Below, one piece after another: positions 34,453 to 45,303 of a stretch of DNA of 64,000 nucleotides. The number at the start of each line of letters is the position of its first letter. Positions within the stretch are counted from its first letter, which is position 1. The position numbers and the translations under genes are program-made. Source of the stretch: Deinococcus apachensis DSM 19763 (GTDB lineage Bacteria; Deinococcota; Deinococci; Deinococcales; Deinococcaceae); contig NZ_KB906404.1 of the NCBI RefSeq assembly GCF_000381345.1, positions 1-64,000 of the forward strand, in the 5' to 3' direction. Under the pieces are notes generated by a model. That model was not told where the DNA came from. It searched no databases and saw only the letters and a list, made by a program, of their open reading frames with translations.

Positions 34453-34586
34453 TGAGCCGGAACCTGAGCGGGGTGGTTGCCCCGGGAAGCAGGTAAGATA
34501 GGGTCGTCAACGCGCTGTGAGCGGGGGAGGGCGAGCGGAACGTCCGCCGGAGGCCCCGGGCGTGGGGCACCCAGCGGAGGTGCGGC

Positions 34587-37500
34587 GTGCGGAGCGAGCT
34601 GCAATCTGGCCTGATCCGGGGATTGGGGGCGGTGCGGTCCCGCCGGGTGGGTGTGGCCCTGGGGCTGTGGGGCGAGCCGGGCATCGGCAAGACCTTTCTG
34701 GCGGACATGGTGATGGGGGATCTGGGCTGCGCGGGGCACCGCGCCCACGCCACGCAGGACTTCGGGGCGCTGGCCCTGGCCCTGCCCCGCACCGGGCGGC
34801 TGCCGACCTGGGCGGGGGGGCAACTGGCCCGCCTCGCGCGGGGCGAGCGTCTGGACCCGGCGGCGGGCGTGAACACCCTGGCGGCCGTGCTCTCCGCGCT
34901 GGCCCCTTTCGTGCTGCACCTGGAAGACCTGCACGAGGCGGAGGCCGAGCAGCACGCCCAGATCGCCGAACTGGCAGGGGCCGTCAAGCGGAGCCCCGGG
35001 GTGGGCCTGCTGGTGACCAGCCGCAGCGAGCCGCCCGCCCCCTTCACGGGGTACCACCTCCGGCCGCTGGACGGCGACGAACTGGTGGCGCTGCTGAGGG
35101 GAGAACTCGGGGCCGAGCTGCCCGGGGAGGCGGCCGCCTGGATCACGGGCCGCACCCACGGCAATCCGCTGTTCGCCCTGGAGTTCCTGCGCTACCTGAG
35201 CCGCCAGGGCTTCCTGTGGAGCGACGGACAGCGCTGGCACTGGCGCGCGCCCGCTGAGGGCTTCGTGCCCGTCACGGTGGAGGCCCTCATCGGTCAGCTC
35301 TGCGCCGGGGCAGCGCGGGACCCGGATGAGCGGGCGGCGCTCGAAGCCCGCGCCCTGCTGCCCGCCAGCCTGGAGGCCGGGCCACTGGAGGCCGTCTGGG
35401 GGCCGATGGCCGGGCTGACCCCCGGGGCGCTGGACCAGGCCCGGCGGCGCCTGGAGGCGGCGGGCCTCCTGCGCGGGGATCACTTCGCCCACCCCCTGTT
35501 CGGGGAGGTGATCGCGCGCGAGCTGACGGGTGAACGGCGCCAGCGCCTCGCCCGGCGGGCGCTCCCGGTGCTCGCCCGGGTGAACCCCCTGCTGGCAGCC
35601 GAGTTTCTGGAGGCGGCGCAGGTGCCGGACGCCGAGGCGCTGGCCCTGCTGGAACAGGCTGCCGCCCAGGCGACGGCGGCGGGTCAGGGGGTTCAGGCGG
35701 GTCGCCTGCTCGCCCGCAGCCTTGCCTGGCGGGGCGGCCCGGAGCGGGCCCGGGTCGCCCTGGAGGCCGCCCGGCTGCTGTACGACACCGAATACGGCGA
35801 GGTGGTGCGCCTGCTGGAACTCAGCCTGCAGGCCGATCCGGACAATGTGGAGGCGCTGTACTTCCTGGCCGAGTGGCGGCTGCTGGAGCGGGGGGGCCAG
35901 GCCCCGCACGCGCTCCTGGCCCACCTGCCCGAGACGGAACGGGCCAGCGCCCGCTGGTGGGCCAAGTGGATCAAGTTTCACTTCCTGGCCGAGGCCTGGC
36001 CGGAGGTGCTGCGCCTGTGGGAGGCCCATCCCGAGTTCCACCCCGGGGCCCCGGCCATGACGGTGCATGATGTCGCTTTCGCCCACCTGTTCACGGGCGA
36101 CCCGGCGGGGGTGCTGGCCCTCGCGGGTCCTGCCCTGGAGCGCCCGGACCTGCAGCCCCTGGAGCGCTGCGATCTCTGGAACGTGCGCGCCTGTGCACTC
36201 AGCGAGGTGGGCGAGCTGGACGCGGCGCTGGAGGCCCTGGGCCGCGCCATCGACGTTGCCGCCGGGGAGGGGGCCACAGTCTGGCTGAGTTCGTACCTGT
36301 TCAACCGGGCCGAGGTGCTGGGGCGCACCGACCATCACCTGGACCGGGCTATTGCCGACGCCGAGGCCTGCGTCCGTCTGCGTGTGGCCCACGGCTCGCC
36401 GTATCAGGTGGCGCAGGTCCAGCCGCTCCTGGGTCACCTGCTCACCCTGCGGGGCGACTTCGAGCGGGCCGAGACGCTGCTGCTGGAAACCCGGGCGCTG
36501 TGCGAGCGCTACCCCCCGCGCCACGCCCTGGCCCGCTGCCTGATCGCGCTGGCCGAACTGTACCTGGAGTGGGACCCGCCGCACGGTCCGGTGCTGGCCC
36601 GCCGGGCGGCGGCCGGGGCGCTGGAGCTGGCCCACACCTTGCAGAGTGCCGAGTTGCTGCCTGAAGCGCTGGAGGTGAACGCCGCCGCCGAGCAGCGGGC
36701 GGGTCATTCCCAGGCGGCCGCCCGGCTGCTGGCCGAGGCCGGGGCGTTAACCGAGGGGAAGGCCCCAAGCTCCGGTCAGGCCCGCCTGTGGCGGCGGCAG
36801 GCGGAACTTGAGGCGGAGGCTGGCCGGGTGGGCGCGGCCCAGGCGTTGCTGGAACAGGCCCTGACCCTGGCCCGCGCCCAGGGGCCAGTCAGGGAAGCCC
36901 AACTTTGCGGGCTGGACCTGGACCACCTGCGGGGCGACGCCGCCGGGGTGAGGGAACGTCAGGCCTGGTTCGATGCGCGCGGCCTGGGCGCTCTGGCGGC
37001 CCGAGCGCGGCGCCTCTTCCCCCAGCCCGCCACGCCGAAAGCGCCGGACCCACCGGCCCTCCGCCTGAATGTGCTCGGGCCCCCCACCCTGGAGCGCGGG
37101 GGCCAGCGGGTCGTCTACCGGGGCCGCAAGAGGACCGAACTGCTGGCCTGCCTGCTGGAAGCGCGCCTCACCGGGAGGACGGAGCTCAGCGTGCTGGACC
37201 TGCTGGACGCCCTGTACCCTGGCGAGCCCGAGGAGGCCGCGCGGCGCACCCTCAAGCAGCAGGTGTACCTGCTCCGCGAGGCGCTGGGTGCGGGCTGCGT
37301 GCTGAGCACCTCGGGTGGCTACGCCCTGGGCGCGGTGAGCAGCGACGCCGAGGAGTTCCTGGCGGGTGGTCCCGCCACCCTGTGGCGCGGCGTCTATCTG
37401 GGCGGCCTGTCGGAGGGCTGGCAGCCGGGCGTGCGTGACGCCCTGAGCCTGGCCCTGCGTGAGCGGGTGGAGGCCCTGCTCCTCTCCAACCCGCTGGAGG

Positions 37501-37691
37501 CGGCCCGCCTGGGCCGGGTGCTGTGCCAGATGGAACCCTACGACCAGGAGGCCCTGCGGCTGACCATAAGTGCCCTGGAGGCCGCAGGTGAACCCCATGC
37601 GGCGAGGCGGTTCTACCTGGAGCGGCGCGCGACGCTCTCGGAGGTGGGCGAGGTGCTGCCGCCCGAGGCCGGGGTTTTTGTGGGAGCCTGA
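34587..37691 (+). CDS. large AAA/STAND ATPase with C-terminal winged-helix/BTAD regulator
   Basis: A 1034-residue cytosolic regulator. GTG 34587 has GGAGG upstream. The order is a P-loop ATPase (Walker A GEPGIGKT at 29-36; Walker-B-like FVLHLEDLHEAEAEQ near 110), a long TPR-like helical middle (about 350-800), and a winged helix (LRLNVLGPPTLERGGQRVVY, then ARRTLKQQVYLLREALGAG). It ends in a BTAD-like helical domain (REEVEALLLSN-type helices, MEPYDQEALRLTISALEAAG). This resembles AfsR/MalT-type signal-responsive activators with the DNA-binding part at the C-terminus. ATP binding would drive oligomerisation. DUF4242 and the lipoproteins to its left are possible targets. Confidence 0.82.
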   Translation: MRSELQSGLIRGLGAVRSRRVGVALGLWGEPGIGKTFLADMVMGDLGCAGHRAHATQDFGALALALPRTGRLPTWAGGQLARLARGERLDPAAGVNTLAAVLSALAPFVLHLEDLHEAEAEQHAQIAELAGAVKRSPGVGLLVTSRSEPPAPFTGYHLRPLDGDELVALLRGELGAELPGEAAAWITGRTHGNPLFALEFLRYLSRQGFLWSDGQRWHWRAPAEGFVPVTVEALIGQLCAGAARDPDERAALEARALLPASLEAGPLEAVWGPMAGLTPGALDQARRRLEAAGLLRGDHFAHPLFGEVIARELTGERRQRLARRALPVLARVNPLLAAEFLEAAQVPDAEALALLEQAAAQATAAGQGVQAGRLLARSLAWRGGPERARVALEAARLLYDTEYGEVVRLLELSLQADPDNVEALYFLAEWRLLERGGQAPHALLAHLPETERASARWWAKWIKFHFLAEAWPEVLRLWEAHPEFHPGAPAMTVHDVAFAHLFTGDPAGVLALAGPALERPDLQPLERCDLWNVRACALSEVGELDAALEALGRAIDVAAGEGATVWLSSYLFNRAEVLGRTDHHLDRAIADAEACVRLRVAHGSPYQVAQVQPLLGHLLTLRGDFERAETLLLETRALCERYPPRHALARCLIALAELYLEWDPPHGPVLARRAAAGALELAHTLQSAELLPEALEVNAAAEQRAGHSQAAARLLAEAGALTEGKAPSSGQARLWRRQAELEAEAGRVGAAQALLEQALTLARAQGPVREAQLCGLDLDHLRGDAAGVRERQAWFDARGLGALAARARRLFPQPATPKAPDPPALRLNVLGPPTLERGGQRVVYRGRKRTELLACLLEARLTGRTELSVLDLLDALYPGEPEEAARRTLKQQVYLLREALGAGCVLSTSGGYALGAVSSDAEEFLAGGPATLWRGVYLGGLSEGWQPGVRDALSLALRERVEALLLSNPLEAARLGRVLCQMEPYDQEALRLTISALEAAGEPHAARRFYLERRATLSEVGEVLPPEAGVFVGA

Positions 37692-38001
37692 TCGTTCTCG
37701 TCCCGAACAGCAGGGCGAACCCCAGACCCCGGTTGCCGGTACTTTTGAAGCGGGTGTGGGGCCCCGCACGGTTGCCTCGGGGGCGCTCGACCGCTCCGGG
37801 GTCGAAAGGGTCGGTGTGCAGGGGGTGAGCGGCGCGAGGGTTTCATCTCCACCCCGGCCGCGCCGGTCGCGGGTCGGCAGCCCATCACGAACGCCGGGGG
37901 CCGCCTGCCGAATAGCCCTGCCGATGCCTGGGAAGGTCCGAAGGGCCCACATGGGCGACCGGAGCGCCCCTCCTCGGTGCCAGGAACGAAGTCGCGGAGT
38001 C
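37692..38001. other. gap between convergent genes, no gene seen
   Basis: Frames here are Arg/Pro/Gly-rich chance reading. I see no clear terminator hairpin, although transcription from both sides should end here. Confidence 0.4.
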
Positions 38002-38757
38002 TTACCGGACGTACGAGGCGCCGTTGATGTCCAGGGTCGCCCCGGTCATGTGCCGCGCCAGCCCCGAGGCGAGAAAGGCCACCGTGTTCGCCACCTCCTC
38101 GGGCGGGGCCACGTCCCCCAGCGGAATGTCCCGCGCGATGTCGGCCGCGTGCTCGCGGAGATATTCCCCGGCCATGTCGGTGCGGACCCAGCCCGGGGCC
38201 ACGGCGTAGGCCAGGATGTTCTCGGGGGCGTACCCCCGCGCGATGGAGCGGGTCAGCGCGATCACGCCCCCCTTGGAGGCGGCGTAGTGCATAGCGTCGG
38301 GATTGTCCCCGCGAAAGGCCGCCCGGCTCGCCACGTTGACGATGATGCCGCCCCCCCGCTCCCGGAAGTGCAGGATCGCCTCGCGGCACAGGTCCGCGAC
38401 GGCGATCAGGTTGACCTGCAACGTGCGGGTCCAGGTGTCCGCCCACTCGTCCGGGGGGTCGTCCACCGTGACCGTGGGGGCGATGCCCGCGTTGTTCACC
38501 AGCACGTCCAGCCGCCCCTGCCAGGCGGCGGCTTCCCGGAAAAGGTCGCTTGCGGCCCCGGGCCGGGACAGGTCGGCCCCGACGGCGATAGCCCGCGCCT
38601 GCCCGAGTTCCTCCACGATGGCCCGCGCCTCCCCGGCCCCCCGGCCGTAATGCACGACGACCTGTGCCCCCGCGCCCGCCAGGGTCCGAACCGTCGCCGC
38701 GCCGATCCCGCGCGAGCCGCCCGTCACGAGGATGACTTTTCCAGTTAAGTCGAGCAT
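38002..38757 (-). CDS. SDR-family 3-oxoacyl-ACP reductase-like oxidoreductase
   Basis: A 251-residue classical SDR: VILVTGGSRGIGAATVRTL (TGxxxGxG), LVNNAGIAP, catalytic Ser in NVASRAAFRG, Tyr-Lys in HYAASKGGVIALT, and APGWVRTDMA. The end TGATLDINGASYV matches FabG-like enzymes, which reduce 3-ketoacyl groups with NADPH. The start ATG 38757 (MLDLTGKVILVTG) is preferred over 38904. It is not linked to other fatty-acid genes, so the true substrate may differ. Confidence 0.85.
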   Translation of the reverse strand: MLDLTGKVILVTGGSRGIGAATVRTLAGAGAQVVVHYGRGAGEARAIVEELGQARAIAVGADLSRPGAASDLFREAAAWQGRLDVLVNNAGIAPTVTVDDPPDEWADTWTRTLQVNLIAVADLCREAILHFRERGGGIIVNVASRAAFRGDNPDAMHYAASKGGVIALTRSIARGYAPENILAYAVAPGWVRTDMAGEYLREHAADIARDIPLGDVAPPEEVANTVAFLASGLARHMTGATLDINGASYVR

Positions 38758-38934
38758 GCCGCCTATTGTGCGGTCTTTCCGGCTCCCGCGATTCCGGGTG
38801 GGGGAGCGGGGATCGGAACCGTCCGTCCAGGTCATGTCCGCCTCTCCTGCAGAAAGGCGGGAAGGGGAGGCGAAATTGCGGGGGCTCGGCAAGATGCGGA
38901 CCATGAAAAGCCCCCGTTCAGGCCAGAGCCCCTC

Positions 38935-40254
38935 TCACTTCCCCACGCAGAAGTTGCGGAAGACCGCGTCCACCACGTCTTCGGCCACGTCGCGCCCGGT
39001 CAGCTCGGCCAGGGCCCGCAGCGCCTCCTCCAACTCGTACCCGGCGAGGTCGTCGGGGAGGGTGCGCGCGGCCTGGATGTGCCGCCGCGCCCGCCGCGCC
39101 GCGTCCGCCTGCCGCTCGGTGGTGAGCCACGCCTCGCCCCGGGCCGCGTCCCCGATCAGGGCGGCGTGGATGGCGTCCCGCAACCCGGGGAGGCCCAGCC
39201 CGGTGACGGCGCTCACGTCCAGCGCGGCGGGGTCGGTCCAGGCCGGGGGCAGGTCCGCCTTCGTCCGCACCCTGATCACCCGCGCTTCTCCCGGCAGCTC
39301 GGTCGGCAGAGCCTCGCGGGGCAGGCTGCCGTCCTCCAGCACGAGCACGAGGTCCGCCCTCCCGGCGAGGCTCACCGCCTGGCGCACCCCCGCCGCCTCC
39401 ACCTCGTCGCCCGTCTCGCGCAGGCCCGCCGTGTCCACCAGCGTGACCGGCACGCCCGCCAGCGAGAGCTGCGCCTCCAGATAGTCGCGCGTCGTGCCGG
39501 GAATGGGCGTGACGATGGAGCGCTCGTAGCCCAGCAGCGCGTTCAGCAGGCTGCTCTTGCCCGCGTTGGGGCGCCCGATCAGCGCCAGCCGCGCGCCCCG
39601 GGTGGCGACCTGTCCGGCCCGCGCGGTGCCCACCAGGGCCTCCAGTTCCGCCTCGGCCGCGGCGAGGGGTACTTCGCGGTCCTCGTCCGGCACGCCCTCC
39701 TCCGGGTAGTCGAGCATGGCCTGGAGGGCGGCGAGCGTCCGGGTGACCTGCGTTGAAATCCGCTCCACCCGCTCCCCCAGCGCCCCCGACAGGCCCAGAC
39801 TCGCCTGCCGCCGCGCCGTGTCCGTTCCCGCGTTCACGAGTTCCAGCACCGCCTCCGCCTGCGCCAGGTCGAGCCGCCCGGCCATGTAGGCCCGTAAGGT
39901 GAATTCCCCGGGCCGGGCGGGCCGCGCTCCGAGTTCCAGCACCCTGGACAGCACCCGCCCCAGCACCGCCGGGCTGCCGTGCGTCTGGAGTTCGGCCACG
40001 TCCTCGCCCGTGTAGCTGTGTGGCCCCCGGAACACCAGGCACAGCCCCTCGTCGAGCACTTCGCCGTCCGCCGCGACCAGCTGCCCGAACAGGAATCGCC
40101 CGCCGCGCGTGGCACTCGGTCTGCGCCGCCCCCGGAACGCGCCGTCCGCGACCCTCAGCGCCCCCGGCCCGCTCACCCGCACGATGCCCACGCCCGCGCT
40201 TCCGGGAGCGGTGGCGATGGCGGCGATGGTGTCGGAGAGGCCAGTGCGGGTCAC
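38935..40254 (-). CDS. mnmE: tRNA modification GTPase MnmE (TrmE)
   Basis: A 439-residue GTPase that, with MnmG, modifies uridine 34 of certain tRNAs. N-terminal folate-binding domain: [20 protein letters not shown] and [16 protein letters not shown]. The inserted G domain has G1 [10 protein letters not shown]2 IPGTTRD, G3 DTAGLRET and the TKAD-like G4 RTKADLPP. The C-terminal FRNFCVGK keeps the family Cys of the C(I/V)GK tail. The start is GTG 40254; sequence further upstream is not protein-like. It appears monocistronic here, 177 bp before the SDR start. Confidence 0.93.
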   Translation of the reverse strand: MTRTGLSDTIAAIATAPGSAGVGIVRVSGPGALRVADGAFRGRRRPSATRGGRFLFGQLVAADGEVLDEGLCLVFRGPHSYTGEDVAELQTHGSPAVLGRVLSRVLELGARPARPGEFTLRAYMAGRLDLAQAEAVLELVNAGTDTARRQASLGLSGALGERVERISTQVTRTLAALQAMLDYPEEGVPDEDREVPLAAAEAELEALVGTARAGQVATRGARLALIGRPNAGKSSLLNALLGYERSIVTPIPGTTRDYLEAQLSLAGVPVTLVDTAGLRETGDEVEAAGVRQAVSLAGRADLVLVLEDGSLPREALPTELPGEARVIRVRTKADLPPAWTDPAALDVSAVTGLGLPGLRDAIHAALIGDAARGEAWLTTERQADAARRARRHIQAARTLPDDLAGYELEEALRALAELTGRDVAEDVVDAVFRNFCVGK

Positions 40255-40310
40255 GGGGGGCAGGGTAGCAGGGGAGGGGGGAGGCGGCAGGGAGCGGCGT
40301 TCCAAAGGGA

Positions 40311-40341
40311 GGCGTCCGCCTTCACGTGGAAGGCGGACGCC
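40311..40341 (-). terminator. intrinsic terminator after the DUF4258 gene
   Basis: GGCGTCCGCCTTC-ACGTG-GAAGGCGGACGCC is a perfect 13-bp stem located 17 bp after the stop of the minus-strand gene at 40358, followed on that strand by CTCCCTTTGG. Confidence 0.7.
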
Positions 40342-40357
40342 CAGGTCGGCTGACTCT

Positions 40358-41013
<656 letters not shown>

Positions 41014-41065
41014 CGGCCTTCCCGTTCCCTCTTCCGTCTCGGGGAGGGCCGGGTCCGCGCGCCTC

Positions 41066-41107
41066 CCTTTTCAAAAAGAAAAGGCCCCTCAAACACAGCG
41101 TTGTGTT
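41066..41107. other. two small hairpins in a leader region
   Basis: CCTTTTC-AAAAA-GAAAAGG (41066-41084) and AACACA-GCG-TTGTGTT (about 41092-41107) lie between the divergent DUF4258 and GNAT genes. The first looks like an intrinsic terminator in either direction. They may shape the leader RNA of the DUF4258 gene. Confidence 0.4.
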
Positions 41108-41272
41108 CGTGGGGAGGAAGGCGGCGTACCCTGTTCAGGGCATATGGGGAGTGTACCACGGGCAACCTCAGGCATGACGTGACGTGCGGAACAGACGCGC
41201 GCCCCCCCTCCTTTCTAGGCTGAGGCAGCATTTTCGCCCGCCCAGAGCCTGCTCGCCCAGGAGGTGCCCCGC

Positions 41273-42137
<865 letters not shown>

Positions 42138-42184
42138 GGGAGGTGGGCACAATCCCGCCTTCCCCGCCGAGTTAGCCTCGCGGC

Positions 42185-42493
42185 ATGGGCAAACGCGACC
42201 GGAATGCTGTTCGCACCGCTTACGTGACGCTGCGTGACCTGCCCGGCACGCGCGTCATGTTCTGGGTGGTGGACGAGTGCCCCTACTGCGGCGAGCGCCA
42301 CTTCCACCCCGCCGGGAACCTGCGAACCGCCGACCCGAGCGAGAAATTGGGCGAGCAACCCGCCATGTGCGACCCGACCCGCACCTACGACCTCCTCCTC
42401 CCCCCGCGCCCCAAGAAGAAGACCGGGAAACCCGAGCGCCGCAAGGAGCGCCGGGCAGGCAAACTCGACGACTGGGACGACGAGAAGTGGTAA
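42185..42493 (+). CDS. conserved-looking hypothetical protein with CxxC
   Basis: A 102-residue basic protein starting MGKRDRNAVRTAYVTLRDLP. It has DECPYCGERHFHPAGN (CxxCxxxHxH, a possible metal site), a later Cys in PAMCDPTR, and a Lys/Arg-rich tail (PRPKKKTGKPERRKERR). The tail suggests nucleic-acid contact. It follows the GNAT gene by 47 bp in the same direction. I recall similar short proteins in Deinococcus genomes without a name. Confidence 0.65.
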   Translation: MGKRDRNAVRTAYVTLRDLPGTRVMFWVVDECPYCGERHFHPAGNLRTADPSEKLGEQPAMCDPTRTYDLLLPPRPKKKTGKPERRKERRAGKLDDWDDEKW

Positions 42494-42703
42494 GGGGCAT
42501 CACAAGCTGATTGGAACTGGCCCCGGTGGAGGGGTCAATGGGTGTGCTGGGGCCTCTTATGCGAGAGCAAAGTCGTGTGGGACGGCAAACATTCCCTCCG
42601 CGTTGAGGGGGGAGGGGGTGAGCGGGCACGGCGTAAAGAGGCCGGTCAGGGTGTCCAGGTACCTCTTGCCGAGCCAGGGCAGTAGGGCGAACTGGCGCTT
42701 GCC

Positions 42704-42729
42704 ACCCCCTCCCCCTCGAGGGGGGAGGG
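42704..42729. terminator. palindromic C/G-run hairpin between convergent genes
   Basis: CCACCCCCTCCCCC-TCGA-GGGGGGAGGG folds on itself between the genes ending at 42493 (plus) and 42741 (minus). It can serve as a bidirectional terminator. A related GTTGAGGGGGGAGGGGG lies at about 42603-42618. Confidence 0.5.
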
Positions 42730-42740
42730 AGCAACTCAGC

Positions 42741-43481
42741 TCAAGCGATCCACCAGTCCTCCCCGTAGCGCACCAGGCCGAGTCTGCGGGCCACTGCCTG
42801 GGAGGCCACGTTGCTCCAATGCGTGCTGTAGAGCGGCAGGCGGCCGAGTTGGCGCATCGCCGCGGCCCATCTGGCGACCGCCGCACCCGCGTGCCCCCGT
42901 CTCCGGAACGCCTCGGCCGTCTCCACTCCCGCCTCCGCCGCGTCCTGGGTGAGGCGGGCGCAGAAGCAGATGGACACGGCGCTCCCCTGCTTGACCGCCG
43001 CCGCGATGGGCGCGAAGCGGAAGCTGGCGCGCGACGTGATCTTCCAGGGAAAGTGCGCTTCGAGGAGATGGGCGTTGTCCTCCGAGATCAGGACAACGTT
43101 TTCGGGAACGGGGACGCCGCCGGGCACGCGGTATGCCGGTCCCCGCTCCTCGGCCGTGATGGGTGTGTGGGCGGCGAGAACGTCCCGGATGGACGCCGCG
43201 TTCCGGGGCTCATCCGCAGCCGTCGTGAAGCCCGGTAGAACGGGTTCGGCGCGGCACAGGTCCTCCAGTTCCCGCACCAGATCAGCGGGCAGGTCGTGCC
43301 GGAAGCGCCAGACGTTGCCCTCCGGCGTGCGCCCCATAAAGAGGCGGGGTGCGGGGTCGAGTTCGTTCTCCTCGTAGCCGGGCTCGCGGATGAAGCGCAG
43401 CCGCCCGTCCCGATCAGATACAAACAGGGCGGAGGTCTGGAGTTCCATCAACTCGCGGTCGGAGGGCACGTCCCTCATCAT
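42741..43481 (-). CDS. GNAT-family N-acetyltransferase
   Basis: A 246-residue protein. The N-terminal part (SALFVSDRDGRLRFIREPGY) is a substrate-side domain. The C-terminal GNAT core is SAVSICFCARLTQDAAEAGV, ETAEAFRRRGHAGAAVARWA (RxxGxG/A loop) and STHWSNVASQAVARRLGLVR, the pattern of FR47-like GCN5 acetyltransferases. Substrate unknown. It lies 10 bp downstream of the DUF305 gene on the same strand but is itself transcribed away from it (43481 towards 42741). Confidence 0.8.
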   Translation of the reverse strand: MMRDVPSDRELMELQTSALFVSDRDGRLRFIREPGYEENELDPAPRLFMGRTPEGNVWRFRHDLPADLVRELEDLCRAEPVLPGFTTAADEPRNAASIRDVLAAHTPITAEERGPAYRVPGGVPVPENVVLISEDNAHLLEAHFPWKITSRASFRFAPIAAAVKQGSAVSICFCARLTQDAAEAGVETAEAFRRRGHAGAAVARWAAAMRQLGRLPLYSTHWSNVASQAVARRLGLVRYGEDWWIA

Positions 43482-43491
43482 GCCCTCGCCC

Positions 43492-44142
43492 TCAATGTTG
43501 GTGGTTACCCCCCATGTCCATCCCGTCCATATTCATCTGGTCGTGCCCGCCCTGCGCCCCACCAGCAGGGGGGAGCGGCTGGGCGCTCCAGCCCTTCAAC
43601 AGGTCCGTCATCAGCCGGATCTCCCCCCCCTGCGTTGCCTGAATCTGCCGGGCGAGGGTCCGCACCTCGGGCCTCACTCCATCCCCCAGGGCGGGTTTGA
43701 CCATTGCTATAGCGCCCTGGTGATGGCGGATCATGAGTTGCAGGAAAAGGCGCTCGGCGTCATTCACGGGCAGCGTGTCCAGGCGGTTCAGCTCCCCGGA
43801 GGTCGCCATGCCCATCATGCGGGCGTGTTCGGCGGTCATGCCCTGGCCGCCCCACGGCAGGCCCCAGAGGGTCAGCCAGCCGCGCATCTGCCCGATCTGC
43901 TCCTGCTGCGAGAGCATGATGTCGAGCGCCAGCGACCGGAGGGTGCGGTCCCGGGAGCGGTCGCGGATGCGGGTCGCCATGTCGATGGCCTGCGCGTGGT
44001 GCTGGATCATCTCGCGCACGAAGCGAACCTCGGTGCTGCCCTCGCGTGGGGTGGCGACGCGCGGCGCCAGGACCAGGGCCAGGGCAATCAGGGCCGCGAG
44101 GGCCAGGGCGGCGGCGGCGAGCAGGCCGGGGCGGCGGGGCAT
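43492..44142 (-). CDS. DUF305 family membrane-anchored/secreted protein
   Basis: A 216-residue protein with an N-terminal hydrophobic anchor (LLAAAALALAALIALALVLA). The two DUF305 halves each carry the signature: VREMIQHHAQAIDMATRI and LQLMIRHHQGAIAMVKPAL. The family is ferritin-like and frequently associated with copper. The C-terminus GGHDQMNMDGMDMGGNHQH is Met/His-rich, consistent with periplasmic Cu binding. ATG 44142 is used; ATG 44166 is possible. It ends 11 bp before the GNAT gene, so the two are probably one transcript. Confidence 0.85.
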   Translation of the reverse strand: MPRRPGLLAAAALALAALIALALVLAPRVATPREGSTEVRFVREMIQHHAQAIDMATRIRDRSRDRTLRSLALDIMLSQQEQIGQMRGWLTLWGLPWGGQGMTAEHARMMGMATSGELNRLDTLPVNDAERLFLQLMIRHHQGAIAMVKPALGDGVRPEVRTLARQIQATQGGEIRLMTDLLKGWSAQPLPPAGGAQGGHDQMNMDGMDMGGNHQH

Positions 44143-44187
44143 GGGCGGAGTATAGGAGGGGCGCATGAGGCGGCTACACTGGAGCCT

Positions 44188-45303
44188 GTGACCGGTCAGG
44201 TGGACACCTCGCGCCTGCTGGGGCTCGACGCGCTGCGCGACGCGCTGCTCGCCACCTGGCGGGACGTGCAGGGGGCCGTGGCCCAGTACGGCCCCAATGC
44301 GGTCCTTGCTGCCGGGCTGACCCTGCTGTACGCGCTGCTGTTCCTGGGCGTATCGCGGCTCGCCTACCGCCTGCTGGCGCGCTTCCACCTCGTCGCGTAC
44401 CCCATCGCCCGGCGGGTGCTGCGGACGGTCCTGCGCCTGACCTTTTTGCTGCTCGTGCTGCTGTCGATCACGGCGCTGTTTCCGGGGCTGGAGGTCTGGA
44501 GCGGGCCGATTTTCCGGGTCTACCTGCTGCTGCTCGTGCTGTACGTGGGCTGGGGGGCCATCCGGCGCTTCCTGCACGTTCAGGCGGCGCAGTGGGACCT
44601 CGACGCCAGCCTGAGCCTCCTGTTGCGAAACGTGACCCGGACGGTGTGGATTCTGCTGGGGCTGTACCTCGTGTTCGGGCAGTTCGGGGTGGACCTGCTC
44701 CCCATTCTGGGCGGGCTGGGCGTGGTGGGGCTGGCGGTGGGCTTCGCCGCGCAGGACATTCTCGCCAACCTCATCAGCGGGGTGACGCTGCTCCTCGACC
44801 GGCCCTTTCGCATCGGCGACTGGATTCGCACCGAGGCGCACGAGGGCCAGGTCACCCGCCTCACCCTGCGGACCACCCACCTGCGGACCCGCGACAACGA
44901 GGACGTGAGCATTCCCAACAAGGAGGTCGCCGGGGCCGTCGTCGAGAACCTCAGCGTGGGGGGCAAACTCCGGCTCAATGTGAACATCGGCCTGGCCTAC
45001 CGCGAGCATGTCGGGCACGCCCGCGACCTCCTGCTGCCCGTGTTGTCCGGTTTTCCCGGCGTGCTGGCCGATCCCGCCCCGCAGGTTCTCGTGGAGGAGC
45101 TGGAGGAGAGCCGTGTCCGCTTGCTGCTGCGCTTCTGGGTCGGCGCCGAGGGGGTGCAGAGCTACCCCGTCACCCGCATGAAGGTGCTGGAGGCCGCCAA
45201 GGAGGCGCTCCAGGCGGCGGGGTTGGAGGTGCCCTTTCCCCGGATGCAGGTTCGTCTGGACGGTCCGCCCCCTGAGCGCCGTGAGGACCGTGCGGACGCC
45301 TGA
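44188..45303 (+). CDS. small-conductance mechanosensitive channel (MscS family)
   Basis: A 371-residue membrane protein from GTG 44188. Five hydrophobic segments are followed by the pore helix GGLGVVGLAVGFAAQDILAN (the Gly/Ala-packed TM3 of MscS). Then come NLISGVTLLLDRPFRIGDWI, the beta domain (GQVTRLTLRTTHLRTRDNED, SIPNKE) and a C-terminal alpha/beta cage. It releases solutes on hypo-osmotic shock. Its 3' end overlaps the YdcF-like gene by 23 bp. Confidence 0.9.
   Translation: MTGQVDTSRLLGLDALRDALLATWRDVQGAVAQYGPNAVLAAGLTLLYALLFLGVSRLAYRLLARFHLVAYPIARRVLRTVLRLTFLLLVLLSITALFPGLEVWSGPIFRVYLLLLVLYVGWGAIRRFLHVQAAQWDLDASLSLLLRNVTRTVWILLGLYLVFGQFGVDLLPILGGLGVVGLAVGFAAQDILANLISGVTLLLDRPFRIGDWIRTEAHEGQVTRLTLRTTHLRTRDNEDVSIPNKEVAGAVVENLSVGGKLRLNVNIGLAYREHVGHARDLLLPVLSGFPGVLADPAPQVLVEELEESRVRLLLRFWVGAEGVQSYPVTRMKVLEAAKEALQAAGLEVPFPRMQVRLDGPPPERREDRADA

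Noticed and set aside
34380..36707. A 775-codon minus-strand open frame
   Set aside because: Antisense to the BTAD regulator; low-complexity Gln/Pro/Gly/Arg sequence without any domain.
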